A stretch of DNA of 31,200 nucleotides from CAYHVH01 sp964360335 (lineage in GTDB: Bacteria > Patescibacteriota > Doudnabacteria > UBA920 > 2-01-FULL-46-14). Positions within the stretch are counted from its first letter, which is position 1. Each line of letters opens with the position of its first letter. Location of the stretch: assembly GCA_964360335.1 (NCBI GenBank), contig CAYHVH010000008.1, positions 1-31,200 on the forward strand, read 5' to 3'. The translations under genes and the position numbers were made by a program. The notes under the pieces were generated by a model. That model was not told where the DNA came from and searched no databases. It was given only the letters and a program-made list of their open reading frames with translations. This document shows, in pieces, positions 1 to 7,719 of this stretch.

Positions 1-686
1 CCCATCCCGGTATCCACGTTTCTCTGCTGCAGCGGCTTAAACGAGCCGTCAATCTGCTTGTCGTATTCCATAAAGACGTCATTCCAAATTTCCACCCATC
101 GTTTGTTCGCCGGGTCAAATCCCGCCGGCACCGGCTCCCGCCCGCTCCAATAAAACATCTCAGTATCCGGCCCGCACGGGCCAGTTAAACCCGCCGGTCC
201 CCACCAGTTGTCCTTTTTAGGGAGGTAGGCAATTTTTTCCTCAGAAATGCCGAGTGACCGCCAAATCTTGGCGGATTCCTCATCGCGGGGGGCGTCTTTG
301 TCCCCGGCAAAAACAGTCACTGCCAGTTTTTGGGGGTTTAATCCCAGCCATTTTTTGTCGGTCAAAAATTCATGCGACCAGCTAATCGCCTCCTTTTTCC
401 AATAATCCCCCAGGGACCAGTTGCCGAGCATTTCAAAAAAAGTGTTGTGCACCGCGTCTCCAACCTCGTCGATGTCATCTGTCCGCAGCGATTTCTGCAA
501 ACTCACTAGGCGCTTACCGCCCGGATGCTCCTCGCCCAAAAGATAAGGAACCAAAGGGTGCATCCCGGCCGTGGTAAAAAGCACGCTCGGGTCGTTTTCC
601 GGCACCAAAGAAGCCGAGGGAATGACGGTATGGCCCTTCCCCTTAAAAAAATCCAGGAATTTATGCCGAATTTCCGCGGCCTTCAT
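1..686 (-). CDS. alaS: Alanyl-tRNA synthetase, N-terminal part (runs off window)
   Basis: This gene charges tRNA-Ala with alanine in the cytoplasm. About 228 N-terminal residues are visible, beginning MKAAEIRHKFLDFFKGKGH; the rest lies beyond the left edge. The class II catalytic core is clear: TTAGMHPLVPYL (motif 1 region), then NTFFEMLGNWSLGDYWKKEA (motif 2 region), then WWGPAGLTGPCGPDTEMFYW, all typical of AlaRS. The ATG (686-684) overlaps the TGA stop of the upstream S41 protease gene as ATGA, so translation is probably coupled. It is the last visible member of the long polysaccharide operon. It is not possible to tell whether the editing and C-Ala domains are present. Confidence 0.95.
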   Translation of the reverse strand, partial: MKAAEIRHKFLDFFKGKGHTVIPSASLVPENDPSVLFTTAGMHPLVPYLLGEEHPGGKRLVSLQKSLRTDDIDEVGDAVHNTFFEMLGNWSLGDYWKKEAISWSHEFLTDKKWLGLNPQKLAVTVFAGDKDAPRDEESAKIWRSLGISEEKIAYLPKKDNWWGPAGLTGPCGPDTEMFYWSGREPVPAGFDPANKRWVEIWNDVFMEYDKQIDGSFKPLQQRNVDTGM

Positions 687-1942
687 GGCAGTAATCCCGG
701 GGCCAAAAGTTCCAGAGCCTTTTCCAGCTGGGGATCGCGGTCGGCCTCAAAATCCTCATCCGTGAGCTCGATCTTCACATCCGGCTCGAGTCCCTCTTTA
801 TTCAAATCATGGCCTTTGGGAGTAAGCCACTTGGCAATCGTAAGTTTAAGCTCCGCCTGATCGCGCAAATCCAAAAGCTCCTGCACCGAACCTTTGCCAA
901 AAGTTTTCTCCCCCACCAATTTCGCTCGGCCGTAATCCTTGAGCGCCCCGGCCACGATTTCCGAAGCGGAAGCGCTGCCACCGTTGACCAAGACGATGGT
1001 CGGCAGGCTCGTGAGCCGGTTGCGGCCGGCGCTCCTATAAACTTCCTCGCTGCCGTCGCCAAACTTCTGGATGACCACAACCTCCTCTGCTGGGATCCAC
1101 AAGCTCGCGACATCCACGGCCGAGTCAAGAAAACCGCCGGGGTTGTTCCGCAGGTCCAAAACGACACTACTAACGTTCAGCAGTAGCAAATCCGAGACGG
1201 CTTTGTCCAATTCTCCTTTCGTCTCTTCCCCAAACCGCCGGAGTTTAAGATAGCCAATCTTTTTGCCTCTAACCTCCCGAATTTCCAAACTTAAACTCTT
1301 AATTTCTATCCGAGTGCGAGTAATCTTGAGGTCCAGAGAATCAGTTTCGCCTTTGTGAAAGATGGTAAGGGTGACCTCTGTCCCCGAAGGCCCGCGGATT
1401 TTATTAACCGCTTGTTCCAGAGTCAGATCCCTGCTTTCCTGACCGTCTATCTTCTGGATATAATCGCCGGCCCGGAGTCCCGCTTTCAAGGCAGGTGAGT
1501 CGTCCAGAGGCGCCACCACGACGAGCTGCTGGTGTTTGATGGCGATTTCTGCTCCAATGCCTTCGAAATTGCCGCGCAGTTCTTCCTGAAAATCCTTGGC
1601 CTCTTGCGGAGGTAAAAACAAGCTGTAGGGGTCATCCAGAGATGCCACCGCGCCGCTTACGGCCCCGTAAAGGATTTTCTGCAAATCCGCCGGCCGGTCA
1701 ACGTATTTTTCGTTTATGGCAGCAATCGCGTCCCACAACAGTTGCCAGTTGACCTCCTGCGGACCCTGGTCGCGATTCCGCTCGACAAAAATTTTTAATC
1801 TCCCCTCGGATACGGACAAATCCGCCCGCCCGAACTGCATACCCAAGAAAAAAACGATCACCAATAAAAACAGGAGGTAGACCTTTTTATACTTCCCCGG
1901 GGGGAAATCGCCGGGGCCGAGGTCAGCAGTTTGGATTTGCAT
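683..1942 (-). CDS. S41 family C-terminal processing peptidase (CtpA/Prc type)
   Basis: A membrane-anchored serine protease that would trim the C-termini of exported proteins outside the membrane. The 419 residues comprise a single membrane anchor at about 20-38 (VYLLFLLVIVFFLGM), a helical region, a PDZ domain at about 125-210 (GNFEGIGAEI, SPALKAGLRAGDYIQKIDG) and the S41 catalytic domain. VVLDLRNNPGG lies at 260-270. The expected Ser-Lys dyad is S325 in GGSASASEIV and K350 in GEKTFGKGSVQ, 25 residues apart as in known family members. It starts 16 bp after the upstream glycosyltransferase stop and its own stop overlaps the alaS start by 4 bp. Length is normal and no key residue is missing. 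Confidence 0.95.
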   Translation of the reverse strand: MQIQTADLGPGDFPPGKYKKVYLLFLLVIVFFLGMQFGRADLSVSEGRLKIFVERNRDQGPQEVNWQLLWDAIAAINEKYVDRPADLQKILYGAVSGAVASLDDPYSLFLPPQEAKDFQEELRGNFEGIGAEIAIKHQQLVVVAPLDDSPALKAGLRAGDYIQKIDGQESRDLTLEQAVNKIRGPSGTEVTLTIFHKGETDSLDLKITRTRIEIKSLSLEIREVRGKKIGYLKLRRFGEETKGELDKAVSDLLLLNVSSVVLDLRNNPGGFLDSAVDVASLWIPAEEVVVIQKFGDGSEEVYRSAGRNRLTSLPTIVLVNGGSASASEIVAGALKDYGRAKLVGEKTFGKGSVQELLDLRDQAELKLTIAKWLTPKGHDLNKEGLEPDVKIELTDEDFEADRDPQLEKALELLAPGLLP

Positions 1943-1958
1943 CCTTAGGAAAATTTAA

Positions 1959-2870
1959 CTATTTACTGACGTATTTTTCGGTACGCAGACTGTTTTGCAG
2001 AAATTTGAGAGTGTAGCGCGCCCAAATCCCGGCTTTCACAAAAAAATTCACCAAGAAATTATATCGCTGCCGATAATGCTTGTCATAAAAAATTTCCATC
2101 GCCCGGTGGAATTCATACAAGGACCGCGAGGAGGCCTTCCGGGATGACGAACCCTTGTAGTGAACCACCGTAGTCAGCGGCACATACATCACTTTGTAAC
2201 GGGCCTCCTTCACCCGGTAGCACCAGTCGATATCTTCCCCATACATGAAATAATCTTCATCCAGCATTCCGACTTCAGAAATCGCCTCGCGGCGGATGAG
2301 GAGAAAGGCTCCAACCACCGAATCTACCTCGGCAAGCTCGTGTTCAGGCAGGTAACTCAAATTGTATTTGCCAAAAATTTTGCTCTTCGGGAAAAGCCGG
2401 GACAAACCACTCAACCGGTAAAAAGCCACGGCGGGTGTAGGAAAGCTCCGCCGACACGCTTCATCCAAAGTTCCGTCGGGTTTGACGACGCGGCAGCCGG
2501 AAATTCCAACCGTAGGATTATTATCCATAAAGGTTATCATCTTGTCAAAGGTGCTCGGTTTCACTATGACGTCAGAGTTTAAAAGCAGGATGTAGCGGCC
2601 GCGAGAAAGTCGAATGGCCTGGTTGTTGGCCTTTGCATAACCAAGATTTTCCTCCTGGGCCAGAAGCTTCGATTGAGGAAATTCAGTCCTGACCATCTCG
2701 GGAGATCCATCGCGACTCCCGTTGTCCACCACAAACACTTCATAAAAAAACCCGGTCTGGGAACGAAACACCGACTCCAAAGTCATCTGGAGTTTTTGTC
2801 GAGTGTTGTAGCTCACGATAACTACCGAAAGGTCCACCCCGTCAGAAATTTTTGCGTTGCGAAGCATCAT
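1959..2870 (-). CDS. GT2 family glycosyltransferase (rhamnosyltransferase-like)
   Basis: A probable cytoplasmic-face glycosyltransferase that adds a sugar from a nucleotide donor to a lipid-linked glycan. The GT-A fold signature is clear: SVVIVSYNT at 15-23, VVDNGSRDGS at 47-56, the metal-binding LLNSDV at 96-101 and GEDIDWCYRVKEA further on. This layout resembles WbbL-type rhamnosyltransferases, which fits the dTDP-rhamnose genes in the same window, but the donor is not proven. Two adjacent ATGs are available (2870 and 2867), with AGGG six bases upstream of the first. The first dozen codons overlap a degenerate arm of an interspersed repeat, so the N-terminus may be repeat-derived. Confidence 0.9.
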   Translation of the reverse strand: MMLRNAKISDGVDLSVVIVSYNTRQKLQMTLESVFRSQTGFFYEVFVVDNGSRDGSPEMVRTEFPQSKLLAQEENLGYAKANNQAIRLSRGRYILLLNSDVIVKPSTFDKMITFMDNNPTVGISGCRVVKPDGTLDEACRRSFPTPAVAFYRLSGLSRLFPKSKIFGKYNLSYLPEHELAEVDSVVGAFLLIRREAISEVGMLDEDYFMYGEDIDWCYRVKEARYKVMYVPLTTVVHYKGSSSRKASSRSLYEFHRAMEIFYDKHYRQRYNFLVNFFVKAGIWARYTLKFLQNSLRTEKYVSK

Positions 2871-2932
2871 CGTGATCCCTTTTTCCCGTTAGAGCTGGCA
2901 CTCCCCGGTCCTCGCTGTTTCTAACGGGGTCC
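2832..2932. repeat. Interspersed inverted repeat, copy A (CCCGTTAGA...TCTAACGGG)
   Basis: CCCGTTAGA at 2885-2893 is the exact reverse complement of TCTAACGGG at 2920-2928. A third, degenerate arm (accccgtcagaaat) lies at about 2836-2849 inside the start of the glycosyltransferase gene. Related copies B and C lie at 21.76 and 24.09 kb. This copy lacks the GTTGACA string next to the arm that supplies a -35 box in B and C, and it sits inside an operon where no promoter is needed. Confidence 0.75.
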
Positions 2933-2935
2933 ATA

Positions 2936-3964
2936 CTAATGAAAGAATTGCCGCAAGGCCTCGGGGTCGCCCCGGACTTTGGCCATGATTAACTGGCGTT
3001 TCCGACGCGCCTCCGGCAGTTGCCGAGAGAACTCCAAAAGCGCAAAAAACTGAAATTGCTCAAAGATCAATGTGTAAATAAAGAGCAGGAGCTCCCGCCC
3101 GAGAATATACGGCAGGTGCCGCCAAAACAGCCGCGGGAGCTCGTTTTTGACCATCATCAGATAATGATTTTTGAAGGATTGCTTCCGGATCAGGCGCGAT
3201 TGCCGATGCCGGTTGAGAATAAAGTTCAGGACTTGCGATGGCCAGGAACGACCGATCGTCCGCCCGTGATAAACGACGGCACCGGGGACATAGCGACAAC
3301 GGTAGCCCGCAAGCAGAAGTCGCCAAGATATATCAATGTCATCTTTGTAGGCAATAAAATCTTCGTCGAAGTATTCAAACTTCCCGTCCGCCGTCGGAAG
3401 CTTCACGGCCTCCAAAGCGCTCCGGCGATAAAAAGCCGCCGCTCCGGATGCGCCAAAAATTTCCGTATCCTGATCATACTGTCCAAAATCCTGTTCCCAC
3501 TGTCCCCGATCAATCACTCGGCGGGTTTTAAAGATCTCCAGCCCGGTACTGTCTAGAATCTTCGTCTTCGAATCGATCTCGAAATTATAGTACAAAAGTT
3601 TGCCAGAAACCGAGCCCAAGGACGGGTCCGTCTCCATGGCCTGAACCAGCAAACTTATAAAATCCGGCTCCATGACTGTATCCTGGTTCAAGGCCAAAAC
3701 GTATTCTCCCGAGGCATGAGCAATGCCGTAATTGTTCCCCCGGCAGAACCACAAATTTTCGCCCGGTTCCAAGATCCGGATTTTTTTGAAACGCCGATAA
3801 CGGGTCTTGATAAACTCGGCAGAGCCGTCGGTGGAGCCGTTAAGGACAATTAATGCTTCCCAATTGAGATAATCCTGCTGGAGCACCGCCGCCATGCACT
3901 TCTCGATGTACCGCAGGCTGTTATAACTTAAAATAATGATACTAACCAAAGAGGGCTGTTTCAT
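2936..3964 (-). CDS. GT2 family glycosyltransferase
   Basis: A probable glycosyltransferase of the surface polysaccharide operon. The 342 residues open with the nucleotide-binding strand VSIIILSYNS (7-16), followed by VLNGSTDGS (40-48), the acidic metal site LNQDT (92-96) and YKDDIDISWRLLLAGYRCRYVP, which is the conserved C-terminal part of GT2 rhamnosyltransferase-like enzymes. The DxD site is the NQDT variant. The C-terminal third is rich in Arg and aromatic residues and has a hydrophobic patch (LLLFIYTLIFEQFQFFALL) that may lie on the membrane. It starts 16 bp after the ligase stop and ends just before repeat copy A. The donor and acceptor cannot be told from sequence. Confidence 0.9.
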   Translation of the reverse strand: MKQPSLVSIIILSYNSLRYIEKCMAAVLQQDYLNWEALIVLNGSTDGSAEFIKTRYRRFKKIRILEPGENLWFCRGNNYGIAHASGEYVLALNQDTVMEPDFISLLVQAMETDPSLGSVSGKLLYYNFEIDSKTKILDSTGLEIFKTRRVIDRGQWEQDFGQYDQDTEIFGASGAAAFYRRSALEAVKLPTADGKFEYFDEDFIAYKDDIDISWRLLLAGYRCRYVPGAVVYHGRTIGRSWPSQVLNFILNRHRQSRLIRKQSFKNHYLMMVKNELPRLFWRHLPYILGRELLLFIYTLIFEQFQFFALLEFSRQLPEARRKRQLIMAKVRGDPEALRQFFH

Positions 3965-3980
3965 AAAACGTCTGACGGTT

Positions 3981-5411
3981 TCATAGGGCTTCTTTTGAAT
4001 CAGGATGGAGAGGTCCGGAAAACTGGGCTACTAGCAGGAGGAGATAGCCGATCCCCAAAGGATGATTAAGGTACGGAGTTGTGATATTCAAAACCGCCAG
4101 GGCGACCAAACCAGCAAGGAGCCCAAAATTTTTATCAAAGGGCTCCGCCCGCTTGAGACTTTGCCAGCCCTGCTGGAAAAACCTCGCCAGGAGCAAAGCG
4201 TAAACCAGGAACCCCAAGAGTCCAATCTTCAAAATTATGTCGAGATAACCCCACTCGAAAGCCGTCGTGGTAACCTCACCATCGGGATTCTCTGGACTAA
4301 TCCGATCCGGGAGGTAACTTTTATAAGTCACGGCGGTGCCGAAGCCTTGGCCGAAAACTGGACTTTCTCTGATCCGGTTCAAGAGTTCTGGCAGGAGTAG
4401 AAGCCGAGCACTGCCCGCCGCCTCCTGAACGGGACTTGAGAGCCGGGAACTTACGGAGCTACTGAAGCCTACGCTCCTGAAATTAGCCAGAACATAAATG
4501 GCGCCAACCTCGACCGCAATAAGCAAAACCAAAACCCCGGCTAATTTGGCCACCTCCCGGAGTGCCACTCGGTAATAAAACAGAAGCATCGGCACGGCAA
4601 AGGCCAATCCGGCTAGGGCCCCCAGCCAAAAACTCCGGGAAAGACTCATGACGACCGCGAGGAGGGACAGCGCGACCAGCCACCAATTCCTGCCCCAGGG
4701 CTTCGCCCCCAAACCAAAAATGAAAAAGCCGACAAGGGCATAAAATTGACTCTGCATAAAAATTCGGGAGGCGCTACCCACTTCCCCCGTAATTTCCCCG
4801 ATGTCCTGCTGAATCACCCACTGGTAGAGAGTGGCGATACCCCAGAAACCGCCGCTGAACCACAAAAACAGGAGGAAGGTCTTGGCGGCGATGATGATAA
4901 TCGCGGCCGCCAGAATTTTGAAAATATTCTCCTTGACCCCGTCGTCTTTTAGGCCGGCCAAGACCGGCAGCCAAATCAAAAAATAAAGATAATTGTTCGC
5001 ATCCAGAAACACCTCGGTTAAACCGTGGCCTTTGAGCAAACCAGCAGCCACCCCAACGCCGACCACTAGAAGCAGAGCCCAATAAAGCCCCGGTAGAAGC
5101 GAAATTTGCCTGACCAAAGCGTCCGGGCGCCTGATGGTTCGCAACAGCCAAGCCAGCAGGACGGCGACAAAAACCACTAGGCGCAAAGACAAACTCACTG
5201 CTCCAAAATTGTACTCCAGCAAGTGACCGCGGCTGCCGAAAAACAATTCCCCAAACACCAAATACGCCCCCCACTCCGCTCTCCGGAACGCCAAAAGAAA
5301 CGCCAAAATCCCCACCACCGCCAGAAACGGCAGGCTCAAAAAGGGATAAACAAAAGCCAGCAACGAGACAACCTCCGTGCCGGCCATAACCAGAAAGGCC
5401 CGTTTAACCAT
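3981..5411 (-). CDS. O-antigen ligase / polymerase-like membrane protein
   Basis: A polytopic membrane protein of 476 residues, probably with 10-12 membrane segments, that would polymerise or ligate glycan repeat units on the outer face of the membrane. Features typical of the Wzy/WaaL family are the motif SLSRSFWLGALAGLAF in a membrane segment, followed by a large extracytoplasmic loop containing NRIRESPVFGQGFGTAV, then further hydrophobic segments near the C-terminus. The start codon (5411) overlaps the end of the preceding glycosyltransferase by 8 bp, so the two are translated together. Its place between a flippase, three GT2 enzymes and a protease supports a role in surface glycan export. 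Ligase and polymerase cannot be told apart here. Confidence 0.85.
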   Translation of the reverse strand: MVKRAFLVMAGTEVVSLLAFVYPFLSLPFLAVVGILAFLLAFRRAEWGAYLVFGELFFGSRGHLLEYNFGAVSLSLRLVVFVAVLLAWLLRTIRRPDALVRQISLLPGLYWALLLVVGVGVAAGLLKGHGLTEVFLDANNYLYFLIWLPVLAGLKDDGVKENIFKILAAAIIIIAAKTFLLFLWFSGGFWGIATLYQWVIQQDIGEITGEVGSASRIFMQSQFYALVGFFIFGLGAKPWGRNWWLVALSLLAVVMSLSRSFWLGALAGLAFAVPMLLFYYRVALREVAKLAGVLVLLIAVEVGAIYVLANFRSVGFSSSVSSRLSSPVQEAAGSARLLLLPELLNRIRESPVFGQGFGTAVTYKSYLPDRISPENPDGEVTTTAFEWGYLDIILKIGLLGFLVYALLLARFFQQGWQSLKRAEPFDKNFGLLAGLVALAVLNITTPYLNHPLGIGYLLLLVAQFSGPLHPDSKEAL

Positions 5412-6279
5412 GGGGTTTGAGGTGAAACCGAAAAAGCTTTTGCAGGAAATCTAAAAACTTCGCCGCCGCCAGCACCAACGGCAGGCAGATACTGATAACG
5501 GCGACCTGCCAGAAGCTGCCGTTTTTTCGAAAATAGTAAACTAAACTTTTGGCGACCGTTCGCTTGCGCTCGTAAACATCGAGTTGCGAAAAACTCTGGG
5601 CGCCCAAATGCATCACTTCGGCCTTGGGGTAAAACTTTATCTGGTAACCCGCCTCCTTCACCCGCTTGCAAAAATCCACTTCCTCGTACCACAACCAAAA
5701 TTTCTCGTCCAAAAACCCGAGTTGCGCGATGAGCGGCCGCCTCGTCAGCAAGGCCGCGCCCATAACCTGATCGACCTCGGCGCCTTGGTCGTAGCTAAAC
5801 TCCTCCATCAGATACCACCGCGGCTTCCACAGCCGGTGCAAACCGGAAAACACCAAAAGCGACGACCAAATATCGGGAAACCGCCGCACCGAAGGCTGCA
5901 CCGTCCCATCGGGATTGAGGATCTTCGGCCCGACAATCCCTACTCCCGGATGACCCTCCAGATACTCCACCAGGTTCTGCAAGGCCTGGGGCCTGACTTC
6001 CGTATCCGGATTGAGCAGCAGGACGAATTCACCGGAAGAATTCTTTTGGGCGAGGTTGTTGGCTTTGGCAAATCCCAGATTCCGAAGCGAAGGGATGACC
6101 TGCAGCCGTTTGTTATGTCCCAGCAAGGACACCAAGGCCTCCACGCTGCCGTCCCGGGAATGATTATCAACCACAATAATTTCATAATCAAAACTCGGCG
6201 GATACCTCAAGATCGAGTTGATACACTTAATGAGCAAGTCTCGGGTGTTCCAGCTGACGATTAAAATGGAAAGTTTCAT
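5404..6279 (-). CDS. GT2 family glycosyltransferase with C-terminal membrane segment
   Basis: A probable glycosyltransferase, 291 residues. LSILIVSWNTRDLL (3-16), IIVVDNHSRDGS (34-45) and LLLNPDTEVRP (87-97) give the GT-A donor and metal sites; WYEEVDFCKRVKEAGYQIKF is the conserved C-terminal motif of the rhamnosyltransferase-like subgroup. A hydrophobic stretch (QVAVISICLPLVLAAAKFL) near the C-terminus may anchor it to the membrane. It begins one base after the flippase stop (TGA, then A, then ATG) and overlaps the ligase start by 8 bp, so it is tightly embedded in the operon. Substrate is unknown. Confidence 0.9.
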   Translation of the reverse strand: MKLSILIVSWNTRDLLIKCINSILRYPPSFDYEIIVVDNHSRDGSVEALVSLLGHNKRLQVIPSLRNLGFAKANNLAQKNSSGEFVLLLNPDTEVRPQALQNLVEYLEGHPGVGIVGPKILNPDGTVQPSVRRFPDIWSSLLVFSGLHRLWKPRWYLMEEFSYDQGAEVDQVMGAALLTRRPLIAQLGFLDEKFWLWYEEVDFCKRVKEAGYQIKFYPKAEVMHLGAQSFSQLDVYERKRTVAKSLVYYFRKNGSFWQVAVISICLPLVLAAAKFLDFLQKLFRFHLKPHG

Positions 6280-6280
6280 T

Positions 6281-7696
6281 TCATTGGCGCGTGAAAATAG
6301 CCCTCAGATACAGCAGATCGTCCTTCTTTATAAACCTTACGACAAAAAGAAAGGCGAGATAAGTGCTGCCTCCAAGTGCTGCCAGAAAGTAAAAATTTAA
6401 GCCGCGTAACTGGAGCATAACGACAACCATCAGGGCGGTGGCGATGCCCGGCCAAAAAAGATATCTTATAAAATTTAAAACCGCTTCTCGCTGAGCTATC
6501 AATATAAAACTGGTTGCAATCAATACGTATGAGAAAAAAGTGATCCAGGCCGAGGCGATTATGCCCCCGCCGCGGGAAAGAAAAAACCAGTTCGCCCCGG
6601 CATTCAACACGGTAACGACCGCCAAAATCACTGCGGTCGCGCTGGTTCTTTTGAGTTGCATGATGACGTTCGGTACGGCATAGATAAACGTTATGGCGGA
6701 AACCCAGATCAATATTTGAAAAGGGGCCGCGGCTGCATCGTAACTCGCGTCAAAGAGCGTTCGGATGATTTCGGGTGCGAACACCGTACCGGCCACGCCC
6801 AGCGGCAATGCCAACAGAATCAAATAACGGTTGAGGCGGTTGAGAATCGCCGTAACTTCGGGTTTGTTAAGGATTACAGCTTCGGCCAAAAAAGGGAATA
6901 GCGAAAGTGCCGCCACAGCTGGGATAAAAGTCAAAAAATCAAGAAACCGATAAGCGGCAGAATAATAACCCAGCTGCTCAAAAGGCAAGTAGAACTTTTG
7001 GATGATGGCGTCCACTTTTTGAATCAATAGCTCAAATCCGGAAATCAGCGCAAAAGGCATTCCAAAAAGCAACATCCGGCGCATCAAGGGAAAACTGACT
7101 TCGAAAACTGGTCGCGTCCACCTACGGCTCACTACCCAGTAAAATACTACCGACAAAAGCCCAATGACGATATACACCCAAAAAATAAAGATAAAATCTC
7201 TTTTCAAGTAAATCGCCAAGGCCATCCACGAGGCGGTGAGTATGGTATTCAAGAAATTCAGGGCGGAGGCGATATCTAGGCGCTGCCAAACATCGGCCAG
7301 AACTCGAAACGGGATGGAAAAAGCACCGATCATCAAGCCAATACCCACCAAAAGCATGCCGTAAATCACCCCAGGCTCGTAATCGAAGAGCCGGGGTACA
7401 ACAACAAAAAAAGCCAGGGTCAAAAACGCAACCAGAATCTGAACAAGCAGATGGTTTGCCAAATATACTCCGGCTAAATCTTTTCGGGGGCTGACCTCCC
7501 TGGTGATAAAGCGCGAAATCCCGAAATCAATCAGGATAAAAAATATCGTATAGTAGGCAAGTACCAGCGAGAGTTTTCCAAAACTCTCGGGGCCCAAATA
7601 CGTCACTAGTCGGATGTAAACAACAAAAATAATTATCCCAGAAACGACTCGGGATAACCCTAGCGAAAATATATTCCGCCCGAGCTGTCGAGACAT
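6281..7696 (-). CDS. Polysaccharide flippase (Wzx/MOP superfamily)
   Basis: A membrane protein of 471 residues with about 14 predicted hydrophobic segments that would flip lipid-linked oligosaccharides across the membrane. The N-terminus (NIFSLGLSRVVSGIIIFVVYIRLVTYLGPESFGKLSL) and the motif AYRFLDFLTFIPAVAALSLFPFLAEA are typical of the Wzx/RfbX branch of the MOP exporters. It is the first gene of the left-hand operon. A TGG-TATAAT box lies exactly six bases before the ATG, so its mRNA is probably leaderless. Three glycosyltransferases and a ligase/polymerase follow, as expected for a Wzx/Wzy-type pathway. Confidence 0.92.
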   Translation of the reverse strand: MSRQLGRNIFSLGLSRVVSGIIIFVVYIRLVTYLGPESFGKLSLVLAYYTIFFILIDFGISRFITREVSPRKDLAGVYLANHLLVQILVAFLTLAFFVVVPRLFDYEPGVIYGMLLVGIGLMIGAFSIPFRVLADVWQRLDIASALNFLNTILTASWMALAIYLKRDFIFIFWVYIVIGLLSVVFYWVVSRRWTRPVFEVSFPLMRRMLLFGMPFALISGFELLIQKVDAIIQKFYLPFEQLGYYSAAYRFLDFLTFIPAVAALSLFPFLAEAVILNKPEVTAILNRLNRYLILLALPLGVAGTVFAPEIIRTLFDASYDAAAAPFQILIWVSAITFIYAVPNVIMQLKRTSATAVILAVVTVLNAGANWFFLSRGGGIIASAWITFFSYVLIATSFILIAQREAVLNFIRYLFWPGIATALMVVVMLQLRGLNFYFLAALGGSTYLAFLFVVRFIKKDDLLYLRAIFTRQ

Positions 7697-7702
7697 GACC
7701 TA

Positions 7703-7711
7703 ATTATACCA
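7703..7711 (-). promoter_or_regulatory. Extended -10 promoter for the flippase operon, leaderless
   Basis: On the minus strand TGG precedes TATAAT (7708-7703), followed by six bases and the ATG at 7696. No good -35 box is seen. With normal spacing transcription would begin at or beside the start codon. The box sits just after the stop of the lysozyme-like gene, next to a doubled ACTAGT at 7713-7724. Confidence 0.65.
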
Positions 7712-7719
7712 CACTAGTA

